Below, one piece after another: positions 1-10,770 of a DNA stretch of 64,000 nt (positions are counted from its first letter, which is position 1; each line of letters begins with the position of its first letter). The notes below the pieces were generated by a model, which saw only the letters and a list, made by a program, of their open reading frames with translations, did no database searches and was not told where the DNA came from. Position numbers and translations under genes: made by a program. The DNA is taken from NCBI GenBank assembly GCA_001599595.1, contig BCHH01000013.1, positions 769,538 to 833,537 on the forward strand, in the 5' to 3' direction. Source of the DNA: Beverwykella pulmonaria. Its lineage: Eukaryota; Ascomycota; Dothideomycetes; Pleosporales; Melanommataceae.

Positions 1-1
1 T

Positions 2-64
2 GACCACGCCGCAGCCAAGATCCTCGCCTTGGGTCCGGCAGGTACCCCAAAGACGGCTGGTGCG
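2..64 (+). CDS. partial exon of an unidentified gene at the left edge
   Basis: The first bases read in one open frame for 21 codons, including the stretch LALGPAGTPKTAGA, and stop exactly at a consensus splice donor (gtacgt at 65-70) in phase 0. This suggests the 3' part of an exon whose gene begins outside the window. I could not place the following exon in the next few hundred bases, and the short peptide is not enough to name a family. It may also be chance coding potential. Confidence 0.25.
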
Positions 65-65
65 G

Positions 66-758
66 TACGTAACTAACACACTCCCCTATAAACAAAAATG
101 GCGCCAGGGGTACGGGGTATCAGTGTTGTGTCCTTTTGTTGACCGTATATCGCACTGGGTCCGACCTTAATGCACTGCAAATAAGAATGAGAATTGGGCT
201 GATTTTGGTATAATACAGAATCAGCAGTGCGGTGGTAAAAACTGGACCGGTCCGACCCAGTGCATTGCGGGATACACTTGCAAGGTAAGCCTGCCTCATG
301 CACACTCCAACGGGGTATTTCTAATAGTAGAGCAGAAGCAAAGCAGCGTCATAAGCCGTTGTGTCAAGGCGTAGAAGTTTTCAAGCGTGTGTGGATTTGC
401 AAACATTCTTTTGACCTGAGCTTAGCTTCGTTGTTCTTGTAAATACTTAAATTGGACTACCGTCAAAACATAGTTGTTCTTAATGTCCTGTGATGAAACT
501 TTGGTGACTCGTCGACGCGGCCAAAAATCGAGTCTTCGTCTACGTTTCCTCGTCTTCAAATTGCTCTATGCTGTTGGCGTATCTCGCCAAGACGCCTCGC
601 CCAACTCATCCAAGCGCCCGCAGCCCCAACCATCGTCATCGATCATCGAGCAGCTCATATCACCACCAACATTAACACCATCATCCCAGTCCCAACCTTA
701 ACATCCAGCTCTCCTTCTTCCATTCCCCTACGGCATTAAAAGCCAAAAATATTGAAGA
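66..758. other. intergenic, including the PSI-gene leader
   Basis: No convincing coding sequence is seen; the open frames here lack conservation signals. The last 130 bases before position 759 are C/T-rich with many CCA and TCATC runs, as is usual for fungal 5' leaders, so they probably hold the promoter and 5' UTR of the next gene. Confidence 0.4.
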
Positions 759-1575
759 ATGTCGCAGCAATGTGGCGCTCCAAGCCGGCTGAGCGATTCC
801 CCGCTCTTCAATGTGACGGAAGTGTTTCAGCAACGATGGGAAGATAGTCCGAAGGATGATAGGAAGAGGTTGGAGAAGTGCTGGGGGTACGTAGACTGTG
901 GAGATTGTCATCGGAGTGATGGGTTTTGTGGGTGGTGTGCCATTGTGAGTCGGTATTTCTTAGGTGTTGCAATCTCCCCGTGCATTTCTGGTTCCTAGCA
1001 AAGTCAAGTTCAGATCGTGGAATTATTATGTGTTGAACATTCCGTTAGATAGCTCTCCGTGCATAGCTCTTTTACTGATAGTCTCGCTGTAGTCCAGCAC
1101 GTGTCTTCCCCTCCCCATGGATCCATTATCACGTGCCTTTCCGCTACTCTCCCCGATCCGCTACAAGTTCATCTGCGCAATGGGCCCCGAGCGCTTCGAA
1201 CTTCGCACCAGCGGGCTAGGTTGTCAAGTATCCACCATCACATTCCTGACCTCCATCGTGACAATTTTCTGCACTATCTTTGGTCTCATTGTTATTTATG
1301 GGCTGGTCAAGCTAGTTAAATGGATTGGACTTGTAGTTCGTGGTCAGAAGGGCGGTTGGGTCGTATATGAGGACGGATCGGGCGAAATTTGGGTCCGCAG
1401 GTCAGCGAGTTGGGCGAGGTGGTGGCGGAGGATGATAGGATCGCCAAGAGAGGATGAAGAACTAGTGCTTGATGATGGGATCGAGGAGAGGTCGAAGTGG
1501 GCGTGGTGGAACCTGTTCTCGAAGCGGGTGGGCGCGAGGCCTGAGCCGGAGGAGAGGAGGCCGCTGTTGAGTTAA
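759..1575 (+). CDS. PSI-domain single-pass membrane protein (hypothetical)
   Basis: Two exons, 759-944 and 1093-1575, are joined by a 148-bp intron (gtgagt...tgtag, phase 0), giving 222 residues. The Cys-rich segment spans the splice: CGDCHRSDGFCGWC is followed by an SSTCLP continuation after the intron. This CGWC-x2-S-x2-CLP signature is typical of the plexin/semaphorin/integrin (PSI) fold. A long hydrophobic stretch follows (about residues 105-130, TFLTSIVTIFCTIFGLIVIYG), then a basic, Trp-rich cytosolic-type tail ending in acidic and Arg-rich sequence. No signal peptide is evident, so topology is uncertain. Fungal proteins of this layout are annotated only as PSI-domain proteins; function is unknown. 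The join is well supported because it restores the Cys pattern. Confidence 0.75.
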
Positions 1576-1990
1576 TTCCGTTACGCAATCTTCTCGCAGA
1601 ACAGCATCCTACAAAGACATTTACACAACGATACGTCGGCCTTCTGCGCACGAACGGAGAACCATTCTTCCTTCTTATTAGTCTCAATTCTCCGCGATCT
1701 CATAGTCTTCTCACTGCTCTCAAACCTTCTCTTCTCAGACGCCCCTCCTCCTCGTCATCGCCAAGGTGAAAGCGACTCAATCCCTTCCTCACCGCCAACC
1801 CCTAATTCACGTGCGCTTCCACTCACCTCCGGTACAAGCTCGGCACCTCTCCCTCGCCTCTCTCACCTTTACCTTCGAACCCCAACCCCACTCAATATTA
1901 ATCCAGGCTCCCTCGCCTTCCTCAACACAACTCTCCCCACTGCATGCTCCCAGCGGGTATGCTTCGATCAACCAATACAAACTCAACTAT
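1576..1990. other. intergenic C/T-rich stretch
   Basis: Pyrimidine-rich sequence with no credible gene. It holds the 3' flank of the PSI gene and the left border of the decayed locus that follows. Confidence 0.4.
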
Positions 1991-4260
1991 CGTCTTTATC
2001 CCGTCCCACTCCAATGACCACGCTCACCGGGATAACGCCACCATGAATGACAGGGTTAATGTCAACGTCCCGTCTAAGGTCGTAGCCGAGTAGATCGCTC
2101 GCGGTATTGGCGTCCCTGCTCCGCAGTCTGAAGTAAGCGAGCTCGTCTATGTCTCGGGTGGGTCGATGGGTCAACGTGGTCACCCTAAGACTGCTTCCAA
2201 GAAGCTTCAGAACTCGAATAAAATCGCGGTCATCAAGGAACATGCTGTAGAGTCCAAAGTTTTGTACCAGCATAATGCGATAAACGAAGAGATGGATGCC
2301 ACTGCTCCCAGAACTACTCCCATCCAATCCTAAAAGTTAAGTTCAGCATCGTTAAGAAGGTCGAGGGTGGTTAGTACATGAAAACCTCTGCCAGCGTGCT
2401 CTCGGGTTGCGCTCAAGTGGTGGGTTTGCTACCTGCCGGTTCACCCTCTAGAACTTCGACGATGAGTCCGTCTTGGCTCATGACGACTACCCCAAGACCA
2501 ACCATTTCGGCGTTCCAAAGATCAAAGTGAGTACTATCAAGAAGGCCAGCAATGCGTTGTACCCCGACAAGGGTGTTGCACCATTCAATCGTTCTAAAAA
2601 GGCCACCGCATTGCACTCAGCTGGTGATCTCGACTGTTTCCAACCAGTCAAGGCGTACACAGAAGCACTTGAATGCTTTGCTTAACATTGGCTGTGTCGT
2701 TGACACTTTTCGTGATCACTTTGATGGGAAACACATCGTTGGTGCCTCCGATCTCGACGGTGCTATCAAGGCTTCCCACGCCGAGCGAGTCGAGAGTGCA
2801 CACACAGGATCAAATGAGGGTCCCAAGAGCATTGCCGCCGAATTTTGCTGCCCGAGTCGTGTATGGAACTCCATTTCTACAGTCCCAAAGAGATTAAACC
2901 CCACACATACGATCCAGTTAATCCGGCTCCTCTGCCCAAGGTTTGCAAAAGCTGTTGGAGGAATGCGACTCTTGCTGTCCCCAGATTGAGGAGGATGACA
3001 TTGAGGAAAATCCGGGGATTTCTCTCCCTCAGAAGTCTCTCCTGGTGTTTGGCTACGAGAAACCCAAGCCTTCCGCAAATGGCAGTCAGTCTTAACGGAT
3101 CCAAGTACTTACTCTCGAATCAATGGTGCTTACGTTGATCACGAGTTCGTCAAGTCGGGGGTCACGGCGGAATTGGCTTCCACTATTCTCGGTCTTCATA
3201 TGACGGACCCGTTTTTTTTATTGAACAAGCTCAATCGTTAGTTCTGCGACATTGTGGCTTTACGTCACGAATCCGCGGAGGTTTACGCACGCGCCTACAC
3301 TCGGATTCTTTTTCAGCATCAAGACAAACACAGCGTGTCGAATGATTCTGCCATCAAGCAAGACAATGATAATAGTCATATGAACATAGATATTAAAGGC
3401 GAGAATGACGAACGCGACTTCTGGGACTACAATACAGTCCCACTAAGTTGGAGAAAAGAGAGTATCCCTGACAATGACGAGAAATTTCTCAGCAAAAAGT
3501 CATCATGAATCGGCGATGCTCTTCTATATTCGGGCCTCTTCTGGAGTATGGTCGATCTTGTTACTCGTCTAGCGGCTAGGGTGTCTCCAGAATGCCTCCC
3601 GTGAGGGGAGCGCCCGAGTCAGTCTACAGCGGCTACCATCCTACAAAAGCTTTTATGTCTGGTAGCTCCGTTTCTGCCAGCGTTTCCTCGGATATTCCCG
3701 TTACCAAGGATTTCGCCGTTGCCTATTGGGCCACCATGGAGTCTGACGGGAAGAAGGTCCACATTCCACTCGAAGGAGAGAACATCTCTAGTTTTGAGAA
3801 GGACATCATCATCAACAAAGGCATGAAGAAGGTTTTGGAGTGAGCTCTCAAGAAGAGCCTTGAAAGTAAGATCAGCCTGCAGGATGCCTATCATCTGACT
3901 GAAGTGGTGCACGAGCAGGATGAGCAGGATATTGATGAGAAGGACAAGGACAAAAAGACTCAGGGTAGCGGAAACTCTAGATGTGCCTCCGGACCACTTC
4001 TCCGCTTTGAATGTGAACGAGAGTAAGCCATTTCATTCGTACCTTCGCAAACGTATCCGTATGCTAATAAGTCATGTCACATCACGGCAGACTGCCCGAA
4101 GTTCTTCCGACCTAAGGCCGTGGATCGTACCTGCTTCAACTGCGGCGTCGCTGGACACACGAAGGCCGAATGTTCTAAGCATTCTAAACGCTCCTCGGCG
4201 TCATTAGTTAGTGGCTGGAAAGGCTGCACCATCCATAACGGTGGTTGGTGGTGAGTCTGC
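1990..4260 (+). pseudogene. decayed coding locus ending in a CCHC zinc knuckle
   Basis: Several plus-strand stretches look like real protein but are broken by stops and frame changes. They lie around 2040-2330, 2450-2685 (FGVPKIK), 3110-3505 (GVTAELASTILGLH, then an acidic segment) and 3592-3970, where one frame reads through a single TGA at 3841. The 3' end holds a well-kept zinc knuckle at about 4129-4172 (CFNCGVAGHTKAEC, CX2CX4HX4C) followed by a basic KHSKR stretch. A plausible 70-bp intron (gtaagc...cggcag) just before the knuckle joins DHFSALNVNE to NCPKFFRPKA in phase. The knuckle plus helical acidic upstream sequence resembles retrotransposon Gag proteins, but the apparent intron argues for a cellular zinc-knuckle gene. 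No reverse transcriptase or integrase remains were seen. Confidence 0.45.
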
Positions 4261-5455
4261 CTAGCCAGTCGCATGGGTCTTCTTTTAGTTGTAACTGGCC
4301 AGTGATCAGGACTTTGACAGATGGTGAATTAAATAGCGGGGATAGATGAAAATAGCTCTCCTGTGATATGAGTGTAGTTATCTAGGACTTTCAATTTCCT
4401 TTTCTTTCATAAGAGCCCAGCAACGTACGTGGTCAGGGCATATGGCAGAAGGCACTTCCTACAAATATAGGCCAGGCTCTGGTGTTCTTGTACTTTTCTT
4501 GGGCATCTAGTGGATTACTGTACAGATGCAATCTCCTTGCTTCTCCTTCATTTGCTTGGGGCTGACGTATGTGAACACTGCTTTTGGTGGAGTTGGGAGT
4601 GGGATTGAAGCTTCCCGTTTTGGCCGCTTGTTCGGATTCGGACACTGGGCAGTTTGAAAGAGCCAATAAATGGGAACCTTCAACGATGAGGTTGTGCCTC
4701 TGCGCCATGGATCGTATGTGCGTATCGTCGCTCACGTTCAACTGTCGAGTCAGGGTACAAGGTTCAGGTACTATAAGCCGTCTAGGAAAGTACCGCGGCT
4801 AGCTTAGTATCCCTTATCCAACATGGCAAAAGCTGAACATACCAACTAACAGACGAAAGTTCGCCCCTGATCACTAATACGAACCATAATATGAGTACCA
4901 GCCCGATAGCATTATTGCTATCGCGTTCAAGCTTACAGGTACAGGAGTACACCCGTTGCGCTCGCAAGCCTCGGGTCGGTCCGCATATGAGTGGGGACCG
5001 ATCTTATCCGCGTGGACCCAGAGACAGAGGGGCTGGCCACGCCGATTGACGTTCTAGACGCAAGCCACCGAGAGGGGCCAGATGGCGTGGAAAATCCGGG
5101 ACGCGTGATTGAGCTGTCGGTGAGGGTAATTGCGACATTTCGTGTTTAGGGGATGAGAATCGTTGGGATGCTTTGCTTTTAAAATCTGAAGATTTCTCGG
5201 GATCCGTGGAAATATGCGTATAGGGGCTCTGCTTATAGTTCCGCACAATGCACCGCTAACTAAAATATAGTTTGACGTCGAAACGAAGAACGTACCACGA
5301 AGAAGACTGCTATTCGTCTCTAAAAAAACACACATGTTTAAACCTTAAGACGGTCTAGGCCTGCGCACTGACGTCCGGATATGCCGAGTTCTCACTTGTA
5401 CTTAACCAAAACGGACCCCCGGTTCACTTGATCATTGCTCCATATCACAACAATT
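4261..5455. other. intergenic, nothing recognised
   Basis: No coding region, repeat or RNA gene is visible. Short open frames on both strands look random. Confidence 0.4.
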
Positions 5456-6594
5456 ATGTCACCCATCCCGCCGAAGCCGTCCTCTACGTCTCCCATAAGA
5501 AAGCGCGCTCGATTCGTAATCATCCCGCGAGAGACGCTCATAGCGAGCCGAAGGATCCTCCGTGAAGCCCGGTACATGTTAGAACAAAATGTGACTGTGG
5601 ACGTTTCTTCTACTTTTCAGGAACACGACATGCTCATGCGGCAGGACGGCCTACTCAGTGACGACCCGATGATAATGCCACCACGGCAATGGCCACTAGT
5701 CGTCAAGAAATACTCGCCATTCAACGTCCAAATCCAAGCCTTCATCCGAGCAGCCAAAGAATGGCGGACCAAACTAGACCAATGGCGAACAAGCAACCCC
5801 ATCCGCTACGAATTCTACGGGCGCTATGTCAACGTCGGCGTCGAACTAGTATTTTCGTCCGACAGACTGGAAATCGACGACAAAGGTCTAGTTGTCAATC
5901 GAGAAATGGTCACGCTTCTACCCATCGGACTGAACAGCGAAACCAATAAATTTTGGTACAGCGAAGCCAGTTTCGAAAGGGTGGATTTCTTGAAGAGATT
6001 CATGGAGTTTATCAGGATAACGCGGTGGATGTGCGAGTCGCCCTCGCAACGCTTGCTCACGAAGGATTTGGATAAGGCCCAAGGCTCGAGCACACCGCAG
6101 CGACCTATCGCAAGCTCAACGGCGGCAGAAGAAAAGAGGATTATTTACAACGACAATGCAAGTTTTTGTCAGACAGAAAATGCCTCCACCGGTACGTTCT
6201 TACACGCAAAAAAAAACAAAAAACAAAAAACAAAGGCCTGCCCGATCCTGACAGCGCAAAAGTTAGCAAACTTGCTAGGCCCACTCTCGACCGCGTAGAT
6301 AGCGGGATGGCCGGGCAAATTTTACCGTTAACTAGGACCTTGTCGCCTTCAACTAACGTTCTGGACACCATCGAAATGTTCTACACTGGGACGCTTCGAA
6401 CGCGGACCGAAAGCTTCACAATCAAGGTTAATCCCGACTGTGTGACGGGGCCGGAAAGTGAGGTCCTGAATGGTGCGAAAATAGCTTGGGAGTGGATGAA
6501 TCCAGCGGGAGATGCAAAGGTTAGCTTGAAAGGCTGTGTTGATTTGGCGAGGAAGATGGTTGCGAAGAAGGAGCCCATGATGCCTCGTGTTTAG
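5456..6594 (+). CDS. hypothetical protein, two exons
   Basis: An ATG at 5456 opens a frame to 6191. A 44-bp A-rich intron (6192-6235, gtacgt...aacaaag) then restores a frame to 6594, giving 364 residues. The intron is inferred because frame 1 would otherwise run into unrelated A-rich sequence, while frame 2 continues as good coding (LPDPDSAKVSKLARPT and onward) in correct phase. The N-terminus is Pro/Ser-rich with a basic RKRAR patch. The middle (about residues 35-210) has regularly spaced aromatic and charged residues suggesting a folded domain, followed by a low-complexity Ser/Ala/Gln linker. I do not recognise a family. Conservative alternative: two frames of a gene with a recent frameshift rather than an intron, since 44 bp is at the lower limit for fungal introns. 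Confidence 0.55.
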
Positions 6595-7309
6595 TGTGTG
6601 AAACTTGCGGGTGTTTCGGCGTTTCGAAATGGAGCGTTGTAGAATTGGGATGAATTGGGATGTATGGTTTTGTTAGAAGTCGTGCTGGCTTTGATTCTGG
6701 AGCACGGCGTAGAAGATGACTTGGCTTTTTGCACGGTAATATCAAAAATGCGGTGGAAAGATAACAAGGGAGGTATGCCTTGTATGTACATACGGTACCT
6801 TTTCATTCAGTCCTTCCTGTACATATATCTACTTTCTTTGACAACTCTTACAGCTTCTAGTTCACCGGCAGAGATAGTGTCTCTCGGAGAATGGTAATGA
6901 ACTCAGATGGATAATCAGTTAAAGAGAGATACTATTCTTTTGCGATATCATTTGACTCTGCTCACTCCATTTGGATGATTTTGGAAACTTCAAAAACCTC
7001 TTGGGCCAAACAGAGTGAGTCGATATCCATCCACAACTTATCCGGATGCAGCTATGGCACCCAGACCTTTCGAAAGGGCTCCTCCGAGCGCGCTTACTGT
7101 GTTTGAAATCATTTCACGCAGGGCGATCTGAGCAAGTTCCGAGATTTCCGACTGCTTCAGCAAGAAAAATAAAAAATCTTTTCCACCTAAACCAACTATG
7201 CTCAGCGCTTAGCGATCGGCTTATTTGAAAATCAGACGTGCAGGTGGCCGCTGTCGGTCAAGGCCAGATCTGGTCTGTGGCGGCTGCTGCACACCTTGCG
7301 CGTAAAGGC
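6595..7309. other. intergenic, nothing recognised
   Basis: Moderately AT-rich sequence with no credible coding region. It separates the hypothetical gene from the decayed BTB-like fragment. Confidence 0.4.
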
Positions 7310-7800
7310 TATCAAGATCCACTTGACGACTATCTGCTTGAACTACCCACTGTCTTCGATGGCGATGCTGAGGCGTCTCTTAGAGGTTTGCTTGTCAGGT
7401 ATGATGTTGTATCTCTCTGCCAACCAGTCCATGAAGAGGGATACGGATCGGAGAAAGTGGAGACGAGCGAGAGATGAGAGAGGTAGTTTAGGTCTACCTT
7501 GATTACCCACTCAAGTCCAAGTGTGCTATGATGGAGTTCAGGGGAGTCTTCTAGGCAGTAGATTTCAAGCGCAGGCTTTCTTCCCGTGAGAATGCATGAG
7601 CTGAACTGTGGTATGAGCTTCGACTGTTCATGCGCGACCGTCTCCTGGGGTATATTCGCAACATCGTGTCCATCAACTTGGAGAACGATGGTAGACCGAG
7701 TGATGAGGTAGAAGAGGCCGCAAGTTGCTTCGTTCGACTTAGCAAGATGGAAGGCAATCATAATGTTCCCGATCGTTCTATTTCCGGTGTGTTCTCCCAT
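7310..7800 (-). pseudogene. decayed BTB/POZ-domain-like fragment
   Basis: Read on the minus strand, the region contains pieces arranged like a fungal BTB protein. A V-x-V-D strand region comes first, then HEQSKLIPQFSSCILTG (the usual 'ligand/peptide stored at the dimer helix' position), then EIYCLEDSPELHHSTL followed by LEWVI (the usual LPEDDPE...WVY position). A different frame then continues with LARLHFLRSVSLFMDWLAERYNI, matching the helix after the BTB core. At least one frame change lies between about 7440 and 7500, and no start or clean exon structure was found. I infer a degraded BTB gene; family assignment rests on pattern resemblance only. Confidence 0.35.
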
Positions 7801-8109
7801 CTCTGTACCTCACATCTAAATGTTAGATTCACGGCCTTTCAGGAAGTGAAACGAACATTCTGCAATTCACCCCGTCCTCAACCTACACCTCATCTCCGAC
7901 CTCCACTGGGCATTTAAACTCTCCAGCCAAGATTAATTTTGGCAGCAGTGATCTCAAGCACGTATATCTCGTGGTGCTTTAAACGTCTATTGAGAAGGCC
8001 GCTGTTAGGCGAGATCTTAGATGTGTTGATGGTGCAATGAGTAAGAATTTAAATGCTACGATGGAGAGTACAAATCAGAAACTCTTCATCGTGATCAGAT
8101 GAGCTATGT

Positions 8110-8490
8110 AGCGCACACTCTTTAGGTGGGCGTCAAAGTCTTGTATGACAGTGTAGGACCGAAGACTTTGGAGGGCAACAGGCCTTGGTTCCATCTGTGT
8201 CCCCCAGTGAATGATACCGCAGTCTCCGTGTAACGGCTGATCGATCTGGGTGCAATTGCACACGCACGAGTCAATCCGCAAATGGCGAAAGTCCTACCAT
8301 GAATTGGATAGACTACCACAACCCTCTCAGCCCAAGAGGTGATGGTTACGGAGACCCGAGCAGTAGCACTGCCGGTGTAGGATTCGCTGGAGCCTTCCAG
8401 GAGTGGATAGATATGAATATGGGAGCCGATAACTGGAGGGAGTGTGCGAGCTCCAGCAGGTATGGATTCCACTTCAACTCCATTTAGCTA
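8110..8490 (+). pseudogene. decayed coding fragment, family unknown
   Basis: Two adjacent plus-strand stretches look protein-like. One frame at about 8125-8230 includes GVKVLYDSVGPKTLEGN and then PWFHLCPP. After a stop and a frame change, 8299-8487 encodes 62 residues rich in Gly, Asp and Trp. The 'PWFHLCP' style is reminiscent of secreted fungal zinc-metalloprotease-like proteins, but no HExxH is visible and I do not assign a family. No intact start or exon arrangement was found, so it is called a relic. Confidence 0.25.
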
Positions 8491-9712
8491 AGCCAGCCGA
8501 CTCTCTCATAGCGTATAGCAGCTTGTACAGCAACAGGCCTTCCATTGGGGCCATCTCAACGACCGGCGTACTATTTGTGTCTCCTGAAGTGGAGACTCTT
8601 GCCTTTGTTGCCCACTCCGCCATAGGCTTCTCTTGTGGTTTGGCTCGCGGGGTGGAGGCTATTCCCAGTGTGGTGAGGACGGGAGCTGTCCATTGATGAC
8701 GATATTTGAAAGGCTATCTATATATGCTGAAGAATACAGAGTTGGAAGGACCAGTGAAGCAAAACGAGCCCAGGTATCGCTCCCATCGAGAAGGGAATGT
8801 CTCCAGGGCGGAGCTCCTCCTCATGCCCAAAGTGGGAAATCATCCCCGACCAATCAGACCCCGTGCAATGCCGCTGACCCCAAGAACCACTACGTGACAA
8901 CGCTTAGGGCTCGCAAAACGGGCGAAAATGTCGTGATCGCTGCCGCTCATCCAATCTGCCATGCGCCTAACGTGCCATTATCGACCGAGAGGAGGCATTT
9001 TGGGTGCTCTCGCATGTCATCACCGAGCGAAAGTGCCGCCTTGCAGCCGGCTCACACGACCATGGCCTGATTCCGATGGGGTATCGGTGAGCGGAGCGAG
9101 AAACCCCACAATAACAGGAGGGAAGGCGGTTGAATCTTGCTCCTGGGTATAGATAACCATTCTCCTTCTTCTTCCTCCTCCTCGGGACTTGAATGATAGA
9201 TCGGATTTGTGCGTGTTTGTAAACTGTTTTTGCAAGCAGACCAACCCAACAGCCACACCACACAAACTGCAGCCATTACCAAGCGCCCAGCAAGTCACCA
9301 TCCCTGTTCCCGGGTCGCATAACCTTAAAAAAAGACGGCTGCCTCGCACTGGCGCGTGCCATCATCGCGCAGCTCCGCCCTGTGAGTTTGGTCCCCTTTC
9401 TGCAATTTAAAAAGCACGACGACGCCGCGTAGGCTGCCACGTTGCGCTCTTCTTCTTCTTCTCGTACTCACCGCAGAGACTGACCCAAGATCAAGAAAGA
9501 AAAGAACAAGGACAGGAAGTGGATGCACACACCCACGCCAGCATCCATCCTCACATTATCAACTCGACGCGGGCAAAAGAAACCCCACCTTTGAGCCCTA
9601 CAAGTCGACCACCAGCCCCACATCGTCAACATCAACATCACAGCGAGAACATCTCCAACATTCACAAAACCTTCCCACACTCCCCCAACCCCCACATTGG
9701 ACCGCCTCCACC
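8491..9712. other. intergenic, with leader of the small protein gene
   Basis: No supported gene. From about 9500 the strand becomes C/A-rich with CCACC and ACATC runs leading to the ATG at 9713, consistent with a 5' UTR. Confidence 0.4.
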
Positions 9713-10024
9713 ATGTTCGCAACACAAGCCCTACACCAGCTCCGCCGGTACTCAACACAACTCCCGCGCGACCCACACTACAGACTAAAAGCCGTACTCA
9801 TGACCGGATACCTGGTGTCTGCATTCACACTGCCATTTGTGCCGCCATTGCTTGAGACACGGAGGACAAGAGCCGATGGGACGTACTTGACGAGGTGAGT
9901 CAGGCTGTGTTTTTTTATTTTCTTGGGGACGACATGTCTATGGATTGGGATTGTGAGATGTCCAGAATCTCATACGCAATATAGGGCGAACGCGTATTGC
10001 AGCACGCCGTACCTGGGGTGGTAG
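9713..10024 (+). CDS. small putative mitochondrial membrane protein
   Basis: An ATG in a strong CCACC context at 9713 begins a short frame. A consensus donor (gtgagt at 9895) and an acceptor (atatag ending 9984) join 9713-9894 to 9985-10024, giving about 73 residues ending TPYLGW. The N-terminus (MFATQALHQLRRYSTQL) is basic, Ser/Thr-rich and lacks acidic residues, as in mitochondrial targeting sequences. It is followed by one hydrophobic stretch (AVLMTGYLVSAFTLPFVPP). Size and layout fit small inner-membrane or respiratory accessory proteins, but I do not recognise the family. Without the intron the first exon would stop after 61 residues; the spliced form is preferred because the donor is perfect. 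Confidence 0.45.
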
Positions 10025-10770
10025 AGCGGTATATACTGCACCGTTTACGTACGCTTCTTCTCGTCCTCGCAGCATGTATGCAAGAGCGTAGCTAACCGTG
10101 ACCATAGACCACCGATAGAATTCACTCCCGTGCACAAAGTCTAGGCCGCAGTCTTCCTTCTCCTCCAACGTAGAGAAGAAGAGGACAACCGTTCCCCGTT
10201 CCTCTACCGCCATCTACCACCCCCGCCGAGCCTATACCCACACCCAGCATACACGTATACGCACACGTACACATACACATACCAAGGCATTTTCTTTTTT
10301 ATCTGATCAGGCTTGATCACATCTGGCATTCGGCAGTTCTGCATACCCGGCGTTGATAGTACCACTTGCACTTTGGGTTCGTTGCGGTTATATTGGGCGC
10401 TTGCTTGCATGAACGCATGGTGTGTGGGATTTTTGGACCAGAGAGATAGAAAGAGGGAAGACGGTTTGAAGCTGCCGAACCAGATTCTACGTATTCCATA
10501 ACCACCACTTCCACATCTGTTAGGAACGCGATGGGGAAGCGAGCATGTCATGAATATAAATTCATTATTGCATCTATTCACCTTCTTTCCCCCGTCTATA
10601 CGACTGGGTTCCCGTTCCTTTCAAACAGTTATACCAGCGAGGATTAAGGTGGGAACAAGCATCAGAATGTAACCATTACATTATAAAGCCCTTGCTCTAT
10701 ACTTTACACTCCATCTCTTCACCGCCGTCTATCACGCACCCTTCTGCACCCTTTTAATTCCTCGCCCCGT
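10025..10770. other. intergenic with a short CA/TA-rich run
   Basis: Region between a plus-strand and a minus-strand gene, probably holding both 3' UTRs. A degenerate alternating purine-pyrimidine run (cacgtatacgcacacgtaca style) lies at about 10230-10282. No coding region is supported. Confidence 0.4.
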
